A DNA stretch of 64,000 nucleotides from Cupriavidus taiwanensis LMG 19424 (GTDB lineage Bacteria > Pseudomonadota > Gammaproteobacteria > Burkholderiales > Burkholderiaceae). Made by a program: the position numbers and the translations under genes. Shown in pieces: positions 25,855-35,900 of the stretch. The notes beneath the pieces are model-generated. The model had not been told where the DNA came from and ran no database searches. It was given only the letters and a program-made list of their open reading frames with translations. Position 1 is the first letter of the stretch; every line of letters starts with the position of its first letter. Location of the stretch: contig NC_010530.1 of the NCBI RefSeq assembly GCF_000069785.1, positions 1,296,001 to 1,360,000 of the forward strand, written 5' to 3'.

Positions 25855-25919
25855 GGCGGGGATAGGGTGCTGGGATTTGCTATGGGCGTATCTTTATCAC
25901 GTATCTGTGAGGGGTAGTG

Positions 25920-25970
25920 TTGTCGTGCCTGGCGGGCGTGGGCTGCTTCGCCGGCGTAGCCGGCGACCTT
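25920..25970 (+). repeat. Dispersed intergenic repeat, copy 2
   Basis: About 50 bp beginning TTGTCGTGCCTGGCGGGCG, a near copy of 15883-15932 including the CGCCGGCG.AGCCGGCG palindrome. It lies between the AraC gene and the antiporter terminator. Confidence 0.75.
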
Positions 25971-26005
25971 CTTTCTGGCCGAGCCCGGAATTCTTCGAAG
26001 TACCC

Positions 26006-26033
26006 AATAAAAACGGGCTTCCGAAGAAGCCCG
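26006..26033 (-). terminator. Rho-independent terminator of the MFS antiporter gene
   Basis: On the minus strand an 8-bp stem (CGGGCTTC with GAAGCCCG, loop TTCG) is followed by TTTTTATT. It begins 51 bp after the antiporter stop codon. Confidence 0.9.
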
Positions 26034-26083
26034 CCCTTTCTGTCGCGATACGCCTGTATCCGGCGCCGCTGCGGTATTGCCGC

Positions 26084-27406
26084 TCAGGCAGGTACCTGGG
26101 TTCCGGCTGCCGCGGTCTCTTTCGAGAACAGGGTCTTCGCGTTGGCGACGTGGCTCTTCAGTACCGGGCGCAGCACCATGATCGCGAGGAAGGCGGCGGT
26201 CAGGTCCATGGCTGCCACGGTGTAGAGCACGGTGGACCAGGTGCCGGTCGCTTCCATCATCAGGTTGCCGATCGGCACGAACAGTGCGCCGATGCCCTTG
26301 GCGGTGTAGAGCACGCCGTAGATCTTGCCGATGTGCTTGGTGCCGAAGGCGTCGCCGGCGAGCGCCGAGAACAGCGAGTAGACTTCGCCCCAGGCCAGGA
26401 ACACCACTCCCGACAGGATCAGGAACGCGTACGGGTTGCTGCCGAAGTAGCCCAGCGCGATGATGCCCAGCCCTTCCAGCGTGAAGGCGATCACCATGGT
26501 CTTTTCGCGGCCGATGTTGTCCGAGATCCAGCCGAACAGCGGGCGCGAGATCCCGTTCATGATCCGGTCCAGCATCAGCGCCAGCGGCAGCGCGGCCATC
26601 ACGAAGAAGTGCAGGTCGACCTTGAACTCCTTCACGCCCAGGTCCTTGGCGATCACTCCCAGCTGCGCCACGGCCATCATGCCGCCGGTGACCACCAGCA
26701 CGAACATGACCAGCATCAGCCAGAACAGCTTGGTGCACAGCGCTTCCTTGAGCGTGTAGTCACGCGTGGCCTGGACCAGCTTGGCCGAGGCCTTGACTTC
26801 ATGCGACTTGGGCGAACGCAGGAACCACGCCGCGACGAAGGCGAGCGAGCCCTGCAGCAGGCCGAAGAACAGGAAGGTGTGCTGGAAGCCCTGCGACTCG
26901 ATCATCGCCGCGATCGGCAGGATGGTCGCCGCCGAGCCCGCGCCATAGCCGCCGGCGGTCAGGCCCACGGCCAGGCCGCGGCGGTCCGGGAACCACTTGA
27001 GCGCGTTGTTGATGCAGGTTGCGTAGATCGAGCCCACGCCCAGCCCGCCCACCGCCGCGCCGACGTAGAAGCCCATCAGCGTGGTCGCCTGCGAGTTGAT
27101 GCACCAGGCCGCACCGATGAACACCGCGCCGAACGCCACCATCATGCGTGGCCCGAACTTGTCGATAAAGTAGCCTTCGATCGGCGCCAGCCAGGTCTGG
27201 ACCAGCACGAACACGGTGAACGCGACCTGGATGCTGGCGCGGGACCAACCGTAGGTGTCCTGGATCTCCGGGACAAACAGAGTCCATGCGTACTGGATGT
27301 TGGCGGTGGCGATCATGCAGATCACCCCCACGATCAGCTGCATCCAGCGTGTGCCTTCCGGGACCTGGTGATTGACGCCCATCCCCATTGCCGATGGATT
27401 ACTCAT
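26084..27406 (-). CDS. MFS transporter, oxalate/formate antiporter (OxlT) family
   Basis: 440 residues with about 12 transmembrane helices. The helix 2-3 loop carries GYFIDKFGPRMM and the second-half equivalent is FGWISDNIGREKTM. The sequence resembles OxlT-type carriers, which exchange oxalate for formate or carry related carboxylates. AAGGAG lies 11 bases before the ATG on the minus strand and a strong terminator follows. The gene stands alone, without formyl-CoA transferase or oxalyl-CoA decarboxylase neighbours in the window. The substrate is therefore only a family-based guess. Confidence 0.88.
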   Translation of the reverse strand: MSNPSAMGMGVNHQVPEGTRWMQLIVGVICMIATANIQYAWTLFVPEIQDTYGWSRASIQVAFTVFVLVQTWLAPIEGYFIDKFGPRMMVAFGAVFIGAAWCINSQATTLMGFYVGAAVGGLGVGSIYATCINNALKWFPDRRGLAVGLTAGGYGAGSAATILPIAAMIESQGFQHTFLFFGLLQGSLAFVAAWFLRSPKSHEVKASAKLVQATRDYTLKEALCTKLFWLMLVMFVLVVTGGMMAVAQLGVIAKDLGVKEFKVDLHFFVMAALPLALMLDRIMNGISRPLFGWISDNIGREKTMVIAFTLEGLGIIALGYFGSNPYAFLILSGVVFLAWGEVYSLFSALAGDAFGTKHIGKIYGVLYTAKGIGALFVPIGNLMMEATGTWSTVLYTVAAMDLTAAFLAIMVLRPVLKSHVANAKTLFSKETAAAGTQVPA

Positions 27407-27596
27407 TTGCGCGCTCCTTGAATAGATTGGCCATTAACTCGCGACAGGGCGGAGGAATATACGGTCGCGCTGCGCCTCAGCTTAGGGGTGGCTGCTGGCA
27501 TTTCATGTCTCCTAATGTCATTGGCATTTGTTTGCCTCTTATCACGACGCGACCTGAGGTCTCCGCCCTCACCTCTCTCTCAAACAAGGAGCGGCG

Positions 27597-27788
27597 ATGG
27601 GATACACAGTATGTGATATATCAAGTAAGTCAAGCGAAAGCCGGGGCAGGGTTTTCACTCAATTAATGCGATCTGCGGATGGGCTGGTGATATTCACGAC
27701 AAAACCACATCAGAAGCTGTACGAAAAGGTCGCCCGCACTGCCCCGTGGTGCCCCAGGTTCCTTTGCCTGTGCGGGAATCCGGCATGA
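27597..27788 (+). CDS. Possible small protein, 63 residues
   Basis: AAGGAG at 27586-27591 precedes the ATG by 5 bases. The translation starts MGYTVCDISSKSSESRG and ends CLCGNPA, with four cysteines. No family is recognised and the composition is not clearly coding. It is listed only because of its strong ribosome-binding site in otherwise empty DNA. Confidence 0.25.
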   Translation: MGYTVCDISSKSSESRGRVFTQLMRSADGLVIFTTKPHQKLYEKVARTAPWCPRFLCLCGNPA

Positions 27789-27856
27789 AGCCCGATATAA
27801 ATGAGCCCTTCTTCTGAATCGCCTACGTTCAGAATCGGTCATTATCATTACAATAT

Positions 27857-27899
27857 TGTCATGATGGCGGATCTGTCATGATTACAGAATTGTCATGAT
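27857..27899 (+). repeat. Three phased TGTCATGAT repeats
   Basis: TGTCATGAT occurs at 27857, 27874 and 27891, exactly 17 bp apart. Each contains the palindromic core TCATGA. The spacing suggests cooperative binding of a regulator rather than chance. The nearest gene starts are the antiporter (27406, minus) and Fic (28445, plus). Confidence 0.7.
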
Positions 27900-27960
27900 T
27901 ATCGACTGCCCTCTTCATAAACTGCGAAATCAATGCGACTGATTAATCTCGTGCCGACAT

Positions 27961-27992
27961 AAAAAAAGCCCGCAGGCGAACCTGGCGGGCTG
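27961..27992 (-). terminator. Orphan rho-independent terminator on the minus strand
   Basis: On the minus strand AGCCCGC...GCGGGCT (with an inner AGG/CCT pair, one bulge and a TTCG-type loop) is followed by seven T residues. No protein gene ends before it: the 450 bp upstream on this strand up to the divergent Fic gene has no coding frame. It may end a small RNA. Confidence 0.65.
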
Positions 27993-28444
27993 AGGCATGG
28001 TGCGTGACATCGGCCGCAACATGTAGCTGCAGTTATAGGCGATTATTGGCGCCGGTCAAATACCTGAAAAGACTTTGCCACCGGTTAATGGCCTGAATCA
28101 GAGAAAACCCTGAGCCAATCATTACTGCGCGCACCACATTATGGGGAAACCGGACTCGAATATTACAAGCCTGTCATTTCAATTCGCTCTTAAATGGCCT
28201 CGGCGCTGGTGCGACGCCGGCTCTATGTAGACAAAACAGTAACCATCCGCGCCCGCAATAGATGAAACCGCAAGCACAATAGAACGTTTCGTAAACCGGC
28301 CCGGCGGCTGCCGCCCTGCCCTGGCTACTCGGTTGCCTCATAGAAGAAATTCAGGAATCCGCACCAAAAGTAGATGTTTTGGTAACTCCTGTAGAAGCTA
28401 TGGTAAGCTCCGCGGGCATCTGCCCACCTTCCTGCGACGTCCGC

Positions 28445-29968
28445 ATGGCTCATGCACCACTAGGCTACGACGCCCTCATCCGCAAGTTCGGCCTGCGCGT
28501 CCCGCCGTTGCGTTGCACCTCGGCGCTCGCCGACAAGACCGGCGTACTCAGCACGCACACCGGGCCGGACGGCACCACGCGCACGGTCTACCCCCGCAAC
28601 CGCTACCGGGGTGGCGACACCACGGTAGACCACCTCACCTTTGCGCTGAAGAAAGAGCAACTGGACCTGACCGTGCTGGCGGCCCTGTTCGAGCAGCCCC
28701 AGGCGGTGCAGGACGTGCGCGAATGGCTGGCGGCCACGCCAAGCTCGCGCTATGCCCGGCTGAGTGCCTTCTACGCCAAATGGCTGGCGGGCGCGCAGTT
28801 CGACTACCGGCTGCCGGCCGGCGCACCCAGGGTGCTGGCGCTGGACGAAGCGGAATACGTGACCGGCCCGTCGACGCCAGACCTGCAGTTCGGCATCCAG
28901 AACAACCATCTCGGCCCGGCGGCATTTTGCCCGGTGGTGCGGCGCACTGAAAAGCTGGCGCGCTGGCTTGCCGCCGACCTGCCCGGCCGTGTCGGCAGTG
29001 CCATCCGGCGCCTGGAGCCGGAGTTGCTGGCGCGCGCGGTGGATTATCTCTACCTTGCCGAAACCCGCTCGACGTATTCGATCGAGCATGAAATTCCCGA
29101 TAACCAGCGCGTTGCCAAGTTCCGTCGGCTGCTGGAATACGCCGGCCAGCGTGTGCCGCTGACCGAATCCCAGTTGTGCGAATGGCAGAACGAGATCATC
29201 TCGGGGCTGCGCGCGGAGTACAGCTTCCGCGACCAGCAGAACTGGCTGTCGCGCGGCGGGCGGCTGCGCAATATCGCGGACTATATTCCGCCGCCGCCCG
29301 CTCAGCTGGGCGCGATGATGGACGGCATTGCCGCGGTGGCGGGCCTGATCGAGAACCAGGCGGCAAACCCGATCGTGGTGGCCGCCTGCGTCTCGTTCGG
29401 CTTTGTCTTCGCGCATCCGTTCTATGACGGCAACGGCCGCCTGCATCGTTTCCTGATCCACCATCTGCTGCGCCAGGCTGGCGTTACGCCCGAGGGCGTG
29501 GTGCTGCCGGTCTCGGCGCGCATGCTCAAGCAGCTCGACGTCTACGCCGGCCTGCTGAAGGCCTATTCCGCGCCGCGCACGGCGCTGCTCAACTACGCGC
29601 TGGATGCGGACAGCGACACCATCCTGATCAAATCGCCGCAGCCCTACTGGCTCTATGCCGCGTTCGACGCCACCGCGCTGTGCGAATTCGTGTTCGAGTG
29701 CATCGAGCAATGCGTCGAGCAGGACCTGGCGCAGGAGATCCAGTACCTGCGCGCCTACGACGCCAGCGTGACCCGGCTCGAAAGCTGGCTCGACCTGCGC
29801 CAGTCGCGGCTGTCGAACCTGATCGACCTGGTCGTGCAGAACCACGGCGAGCTGTCGCGGCGCAAGCGCAAGCTGTTCGAGGACATCACCGACGACGAGC
29901 TTGCGCGCATCGAAGCGGTGGTGCGCGACGAGTTCGCGGATTACCTGGAGCGCCACGCCGGCAACTGA
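28445..29968 (+). CDS. Fic-domain protein (putative AMP-transferase)
   Basis: About 507 residues. The catalytic motif HPFYDGNGRLHR is canonical (HxFx[D/E]GNGRxxR). A (S/T)xxxE-type inhibitory sequence, STYSIEHE, lies about 115 residues earlier, so the protein is probably self-inhibited. Fic enzymes transfer AMP or other phosphate-containing groups to target hydroxyls. The first 190 residues and the C-terminal 110 residues are not recognised. Starts at 28379 (TTG) and 28400 (ATG) are also possible; none has a good ribosome-binding site. It is convergent with the giant multidomain gene, the stops being 20 bp apart. Whether it acts inside the cell or is secreted is unknown. Confidence 0.85.
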   Translation: MAHAPLGYDALIRKFGLRVPPLRCTSALADKTGVLSTHTGPDGTTRTVYPRNRYRGGDTTVDHLTFALKKEQLDLTVLAALFEQPQAVQDVREWLAATPSSRYARLSAFYAKWLAGAQFDYRLPAGAPRVLALDEAEYVTGPSTPDLQFGIQNNHLGPAAFCPVVRRTEKLARWLAADLPGRVGSAIRRLEPELLARAVDYLYLAETRSTYSIEHEIPDNQRVAKFRRLLEYAGQRVPLTESQLCEWQNEIISGLRAEYSFRDQQNWLSRGGRLRNIADYIPPPPAQLGAMMDGIAAVAGLIENQAANPIVVAACVSFGFVFAHPFYDGNGRLHRFLIHHLLRQAGVTPEGVVLPVSARMLKQLDVYAGLLKAYSAPRTALLNYALDADSDTILIKSPQPYWLYAAFDATALCEFVFECIEQCVEQDLAQEIQYLRAYDASVTRLESWLDLRQSRLSNLIDLVVQNHGELSRRKRKLFEDITDDELARIEAVVRDEFADYLERHAGN

Positions 29969-29988
29969 AGCGCGGCGCCCCCGCTGCC

Positions 29989-32900
29989 CTATCGCGTCAC
30001 GTCGAGTTCCCAGCCAGGCTCCAGGTGGTCGGGGTTGTCGGCCAGCCGATAGCGCGGGTTCAGGTTGATCAGTTCGCGCAGCGCGAAGTTGGCCACCTGC
30101 TGGTCCGGCGTCATCGCCTGCGCCTGCGCCTCGGCCTTCTGGCCCTCGGACAGCAGCGTGTCGAGATGCGCGCCGGCGATGCCCCATAGCGTGGAACCGG
30201 CGACGTGGTCCGGGCTGTAGGGCTGCACGCGTACCGATCCGGATGCGGGGCGCTCCCTCGGGGTCTCGCTGGGCGGTTCTTTCGGTGGCTCCTTTGGCGG
30301 ATCCTTTGGCGGGGTGGAGCCGCCGGGATCGGTGGCCGGCGGGGTCGAGGGACCGCCGCTGGGCGCTGGTGTCGGCGTCGGCGTCGGCGTCGGCGCGCCC
30401 TTGTCCTCGTCCTTGAGCAACTCCACCAGGATCTTGGCGCCGAAGTTGACGATCACGCCGCCGCCCAGCAGCACCAGCCCCTTGGGCATGGCGCGGCCGA
30501 AGAAATCCCACTTCTGCGCCAGCCATGGCGTGACCGGCTTATCCACGGCGTCGGGATCGGCGGCCTTTGCCAGCCGGTTTTTCTCGGCATTGATCAGCTT
30601 CTGCTCGTTGCGCGACTGCAGGTGCGCGCCGATGCCGAACACTGCCAGGCTGCCCGCCTCGATCGCGCCGACCACGCCGCCGGTGTGCATCATGTCGGCC
30701 ACGGCCAGCTGCACCGCGCCGACCGAGTACGCGTTCATCACGAACTTGCGCAGCCGCGCGCCCAGCAAGGCGGGTTGCGCCAGCCCGGTGTGATAACCCG
30801 CGCGGGCGGCGAAATTGACCGTGCTCAGCACCGAATTGGCGGCGAGGAACACCGCGCTGCTGTAGGTCAGCGGCTCGCCGACCTGGGTCACGCCGTGCTC
30901 GCCGAACCACAGCATGGTGTTACCGTTGTTGATCGCCAGCGTGGTCAGCTGCAGCGCGTCGTTGACCTGCCCGGCGCGGGTATCGGGCGTCAGCATCGAG
31001 GCGCCGATGGTGCCGATCACCGCCTGCGCCTCGCGGATCTTGTCCGCGGCCTCGGGCAGGTCCTTCTTGTCGGCATGGTGGGCGTAGGCGTCGAGCTGGT
31101 CGAGCGCCCTGGCAAACTTCTGCTGGTTCGCTTCGTTGATGCCCCACACCGCGGTGCCGGGCTTCTCGGTCAGCGTGCGGCGCAGCCAGGCGATATCGGC
31201 GGGCGTGTGCGTGCCGGCGCGCCGGATCACCTTGTTGGCATGCACGGTGCGCCCCATCGCCACGCTGCCGCGGTAGATGAAGCAGCCGGCGCTGGTCAGC
31301 ACCAGGTTGGCACCGGTCTGCGCCGAGATTGCCGCGGCGCCGGAGGCGGCGGCGAAGGTGCCGGCCGCCGACACCGCCAGCGCGGTGCGCACCTTCCACG
31401 GCCGCGGGCCATTGCTGCCGGGCGGCGGTGCGTTGCCGGCCGGGCCATGCGAGATGGTGGCGCGCACCACTGCGCCCTCCCCGCCCGCGCGGCCCTGCGT
31501 GCCGTCGCTGCCCCTGGCGCGCGCTGCCTGCTGCATCGCGTCCAGCATGCGATACACCGCGCTCCCTTGCGACGCATCCGCGCCGGTCTCGACATGGGTC
31601 AGGTCGGCCACCTTGACCGTGCCGTCCGGGAACAGCGCGAATTCCACGTCGCCCAGGTGCAGGCTGCGCGTCTTCATGGTGTCGGCCAGCGCGGCGATAT
31701 CGCGCGCCGAGCGGTCGTTGAGCAGCGCGGCAGGTTCGGGCCGCAACTGGCCGGCGGCGTCGAACAGGTCCTTGGTGCTGGCCGCGTAGCGCTCATAGCC
31801 GATGGCCGGGCGCCCGAACGCCTCGAACGACGCCGGCCCGAAGCTGCGCACGGTATTGAGCCCGTGCGTGCCGGCGGCCTCCGCCATGGCGGCGCGCTCG
31901 CCGTGCACCATGTCGCCCAGCCAGGCCTCGTTGGCAATGCCGACCGCCAGGTCCTTGCCCAGCGCAAACACGGTCTTGGCGCCGCCGCTGCCCAGCCGCG
32001 GGCCCAGGTAGGCCTCCAGCCGCACCCGTTCGCGGGTGCCATCGGGCCGGCGCAGGAACACGTTGCCGTGGTGGTCGATCTTGAAGCTGTGGCCGGCGTA
32101 GGGGTCGGGCTGCGGCGACAGGCGGCGCCAGCGGCCCGGCTGCGCCAGGTCGATCTGGCTCTTGCCCGGATCCTGCGCGTAGGCGCCGCGACGCAGCGCG
32201 AACTCCGGCACCAGCACCTCGGTCCTCATCACGTCGGCCACCTGCTGCGCCAGCATGCGCCCCTGCGGGGCATGCGCGCCGTCCAGCGCCAGCACGATGG
32301 GCTGGCCGGGTTCCCAGTCGTGCGCCAGCAGGAAGGCGAGCTCGTGGGCGCCGACGCCCTCGCCCGCCTCGCCACGCAGGCCACCCTCGGGGCGCACGGC
32401 GCCGACCACCACCAGGTGATCCCTGGGCGCGTTGACGCGCACCGCCGGCTCGCCCAGCGCCAGTTCGGCCCAGCGGTCCGGCGCCTGCCGCCAGCTGGCG
32501 GGCACCGGGTCGCCGGCGGTGCGGGCGCCATGCTGGCGCACCGGCTTGCCGCCGCCGGTGACCGCCACCACCGGCAGCGCCGGCATGGCGCCGTGGAAGC
32601 GGCCGCCGTCCTGCACATGCACCGGCGCGCCGGAAGCAGCCATGGCGGCGGGGTCGGCGGCCACGCGCAGGCGCGCGCCATAGGCCAGGTCGCTGCCCGG
32701 CGCGCGGAACGCATCCACGTCGAGCCGGCCGTCGGCGCCGTAGAGGCGCGCGTTCAGCCCGGTAGCCAGTTGCTGCACCAGCGACACCGCTCCATCCTGC
32801 CCGTAGCAGCCGTACAGCACCACCGGCATGCCTTCCTGGTAGTCCGGGTGCGCGCGGATGCGGTCGATCACCGCCGGCGCATCGAGCAACGGCTGCGCGC

Positions 32901-35900
32901 CGTCGGCGCGGTCGCCGGCCCGCATCGCGATGCCGCCGAACAGGCCCTCGGCGCGCACGGTGAAGTGCCCGGGAATCTGCGGCACCGACACCGCCACTGC
33001 CTCGTCGCCAAAGGTCTTCTGCCCGGCCTGCTGCGCCAGGTCCAGGTCCGCGCGCCCGCGCGGAAACTGCTCCAGCTGGGCCAGTACGTCGATGCGGCGG
33101 CCGTCCTGCTGGCGCACCAGCGGCAGCCCGGCACGGAAGTCGTCGGGCAGCGCGGCGCGGATCTCGCCAAGGTAATCCGGATTGAGCGCAAAGCCTTCCG
33201 CGTGCGGCTTGTGCCCGCGCAGCGACAGCGGCACGGTGCCGATCACGCTGCGCGCGTCGACCGCGCCGTGCCGCGCCGCCTCGCGCTGCGAAACGATGGC
33301 GATGCGGAAGTTGCCGCCCGCCTGCAGCGCCGGGCCGAGGTCGCGCATGGCCTGCTGCAGCGACAGGAACGACGCTTCCGGCAGCCCCGCGCGCAGCGGC
33401 ACCGACAGCCCATCGCCATGGCTTACCACGTAGTGCACGCCGGCCAGGCGCCCGCCGGAGGCATGGATGCCGTCGACCGTGGCCTCGATCGCGGCGCGGC
33501 TCGGCGCGCCGTCGCGCACCGACCAGCTGCCGTCGCGAATCTGCGGGCGCGCCGCGGGCATCGCCGCCGGCTGGCTGCCCGCGCCGTCGGCGCGGCTTGC
33601 GGAAGCGGCCTTGCGCGGCAGCTGCCCGCCGTGCGCGACCACCGCTTCGGCGGCGTCCGCCAGCGGCTTGCGCGCCAGCGCGGGCCCGCCCGGCAGCGGT
33701 GCGCGCGCGGCACCCGGCCCGCGCGGCTCGCCGCCGGCGGCGGCGCGTCCGTACAGCGTGATCACCGCCTGGTGCACCTCGGTCGAGAAGCCATCCACCG
33801 TTGCCACCCGCTCGCGCGAGACGCCGTCGACGGCGCCGGCATCGGCCGCGGCCTGCAGCACGCGGCCCAGTTCCTCGGGGCTCTGGAAGCGCTCCGGCAT
33901 ATTGCCCCGGCGCAGCAGCAGCGCCGACACCGCGTACGCGCCCCAGTTCGACACGCTGGCGGTGACCACATGGTCCACCGGCACCACCGCGGCGATATCG
34001 CTGCCGTCGAGCGCGCGCGGGATCAGCCCGCCCACGCCACCCATGCCGGCCTCGTTGCCGCCGTCACCGACGCCCAGGGTCTCGATGCCGTCGATGGCAT
34101 TGGCTTCGAGCACGATCTGGTCCAGCGCCGGGTTGAAGTCGTCGATGCCGACGCCGCGCATATTGTGCTTGGTGCCGCGCGCGCTGCGCGACGGCAGCTC
34201 GATCGCCATCACCCGGTCGGGGCCGACCTCGCGCAACAGCGCGCGCGCCGGTTCGGCCGCACTGCCGATCGGTGCATCGAACACGCGAATATTGTCGAGC
34301 GGCTCGCCCATCTCACGCAGGATGCCTTCCAGGATCGGCCGGTTGGCCGAATCCACCACGTAGGTCACCTGCTTGCCGCGCAGCCGCAGCGCGCGCCCCA
34401 GTTCCGCGGTGCCCGGGGGGCCGTCGGTTTCCGGCATGTCCTTGGCCACCGAGAAGCCGGTCACCAGCATCACGTTGCTGGCGTCTTCCAGCGACGCCGC
34501 CGCGCGCTCGGCGCCGCCCGGCATGTAGAACTCGCGCAGGCCGCGGCCGATGTAGTTGAAGCTGATGCGGTCGACCGGCGACAGGTGGCGCCCGCCGTCG
34601 ACCAGCGCCAGTGCCGGCGACACGTCGGCGGCCTCGCCGAAGGCCGTCTTGAACACGCGGATATCGGGGCGCCGCCCCATCGCGTGCGCCAGCCCGGACA
34701 CCCGCGACGGCTGGCCGGTGGTAAAGACGATGGTCGGCAGGGTCTTGTCGTCGGGCACCGCCGATGGGTCCAGCGGCTGCTCCAGCAGTGCGCTGCGGTC
34801 GATCAGGCCCTGGTCGACCAGCATCTCCACGCCCTTGCGCGCCTGGTACTGCATCGGGTCGATCAGCCTGACATCGCTGCGGCCGATGGCATCGAGCTGC
34901 TGGCGCACCAGCGTCTCCAGCGCGGGATAGTGGGTGCAGCAGAACCACAAGGAGGTGGCGTCGGCCGGGATCTGCTCGGCGTTGATGTACTTGGCCACCA
35001 GCCCCTTGAGCTGCTCCAGCTTTGCGCCGTCGGCCAGGTGCATCAGGTTGTTGACCGCATCGGCCCACTCGGTCGCGCCGATCTCCTTGACCGTGACGCT
35101 GCCGCCGCTGGCCTCGGCCACCGCTTCCAGGTAGGCGTGCAGCTTGACCGTGCCGGGCGTGGCCACCACCACCGGGCGCGCGCCGCCCTCCGTGACGATC
35201 CTGGGCGCGGTCTGCATGATCAGGTTGACCACCTTGGCCTGGTGGGTGCCGGCCAGCGCCTCGGGAAACGCCGTGCAGGCGGTGTTGCAGGCAAACAGGT
35301 CGACCGCGCCTTTGGCCTTCTGCGCCGCGACCACGCCGGCATGGACCAGGTTGACCAGGTCGCCGCGCTCGCGCCCGCCGTAGGTGCCGGCGGCATGGTC
35401 GGTAAAGGCCACCACCTGCACCGCCTTGCCGGTCATGGCATAGGTATGGCGCGCGATGTTCTGCGCGGCCAGCAGGCCGCCGTTGCTGGAATCGAAGGCG
35501 GTGATGACGATCGCATCGTCCTGCACCCGGATGCCGAAGTCGGCCGGGTCGATCCCTTCGGGCAGGAAGCGCCGCTGGATGCCCTCGAACAGCTGCGCCA
35601 TGTCCAGGCCCGCGGGCAGGCGCTCGGCCGCCTTCTGCAGCAGCTCGTAGACCCCCTTCTGCACGGTCTTGTCGTAGCCGCGCACGCTGGTGGCGCCGAC
35701 CTCCAGCGTGACGCCGTCGCGCGCCTTGTGGCGCGCCATGGTGTCGAGCAGCGCGCCCACGGTCTCAACGCTCGGCATGCCGCGGTCGTGGCCCAGCGCG
35801 CGCTGCACGCCGAAGCCGATCGCCTGCGCCGCCAGGTTGGAGTTCATGCCCGTCACCAGGTGGTCGGCGCCGACGTCGGACCAGCTGTCGGCCAGCTGCT

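Larger units (their letters stand above)
27407..28444. other. AT-richer intergenic region with repeats and an orphan terminator
   Basis: About 1 kb between the antiporter and the Fic gene, clearly richer in A+T than its neighbours. It holds a weak 63-codon frame with a good ribosome-binding site (27597-27788), three phased TGTCATGAT repeats (27857-27899) and a minus-strand terminator (27961-27992). No convincing large gene is present. The low GC suggests regulatory DNA or an older insertion. Confidence 0.6.

Noticed and set aside
28445..29968. Fic protein as the toxin of a Doc/Phd-type module
   Set aside because: The protein is about 507 residues with its own inhibitory motif and has no small antitoxin gene beside it.
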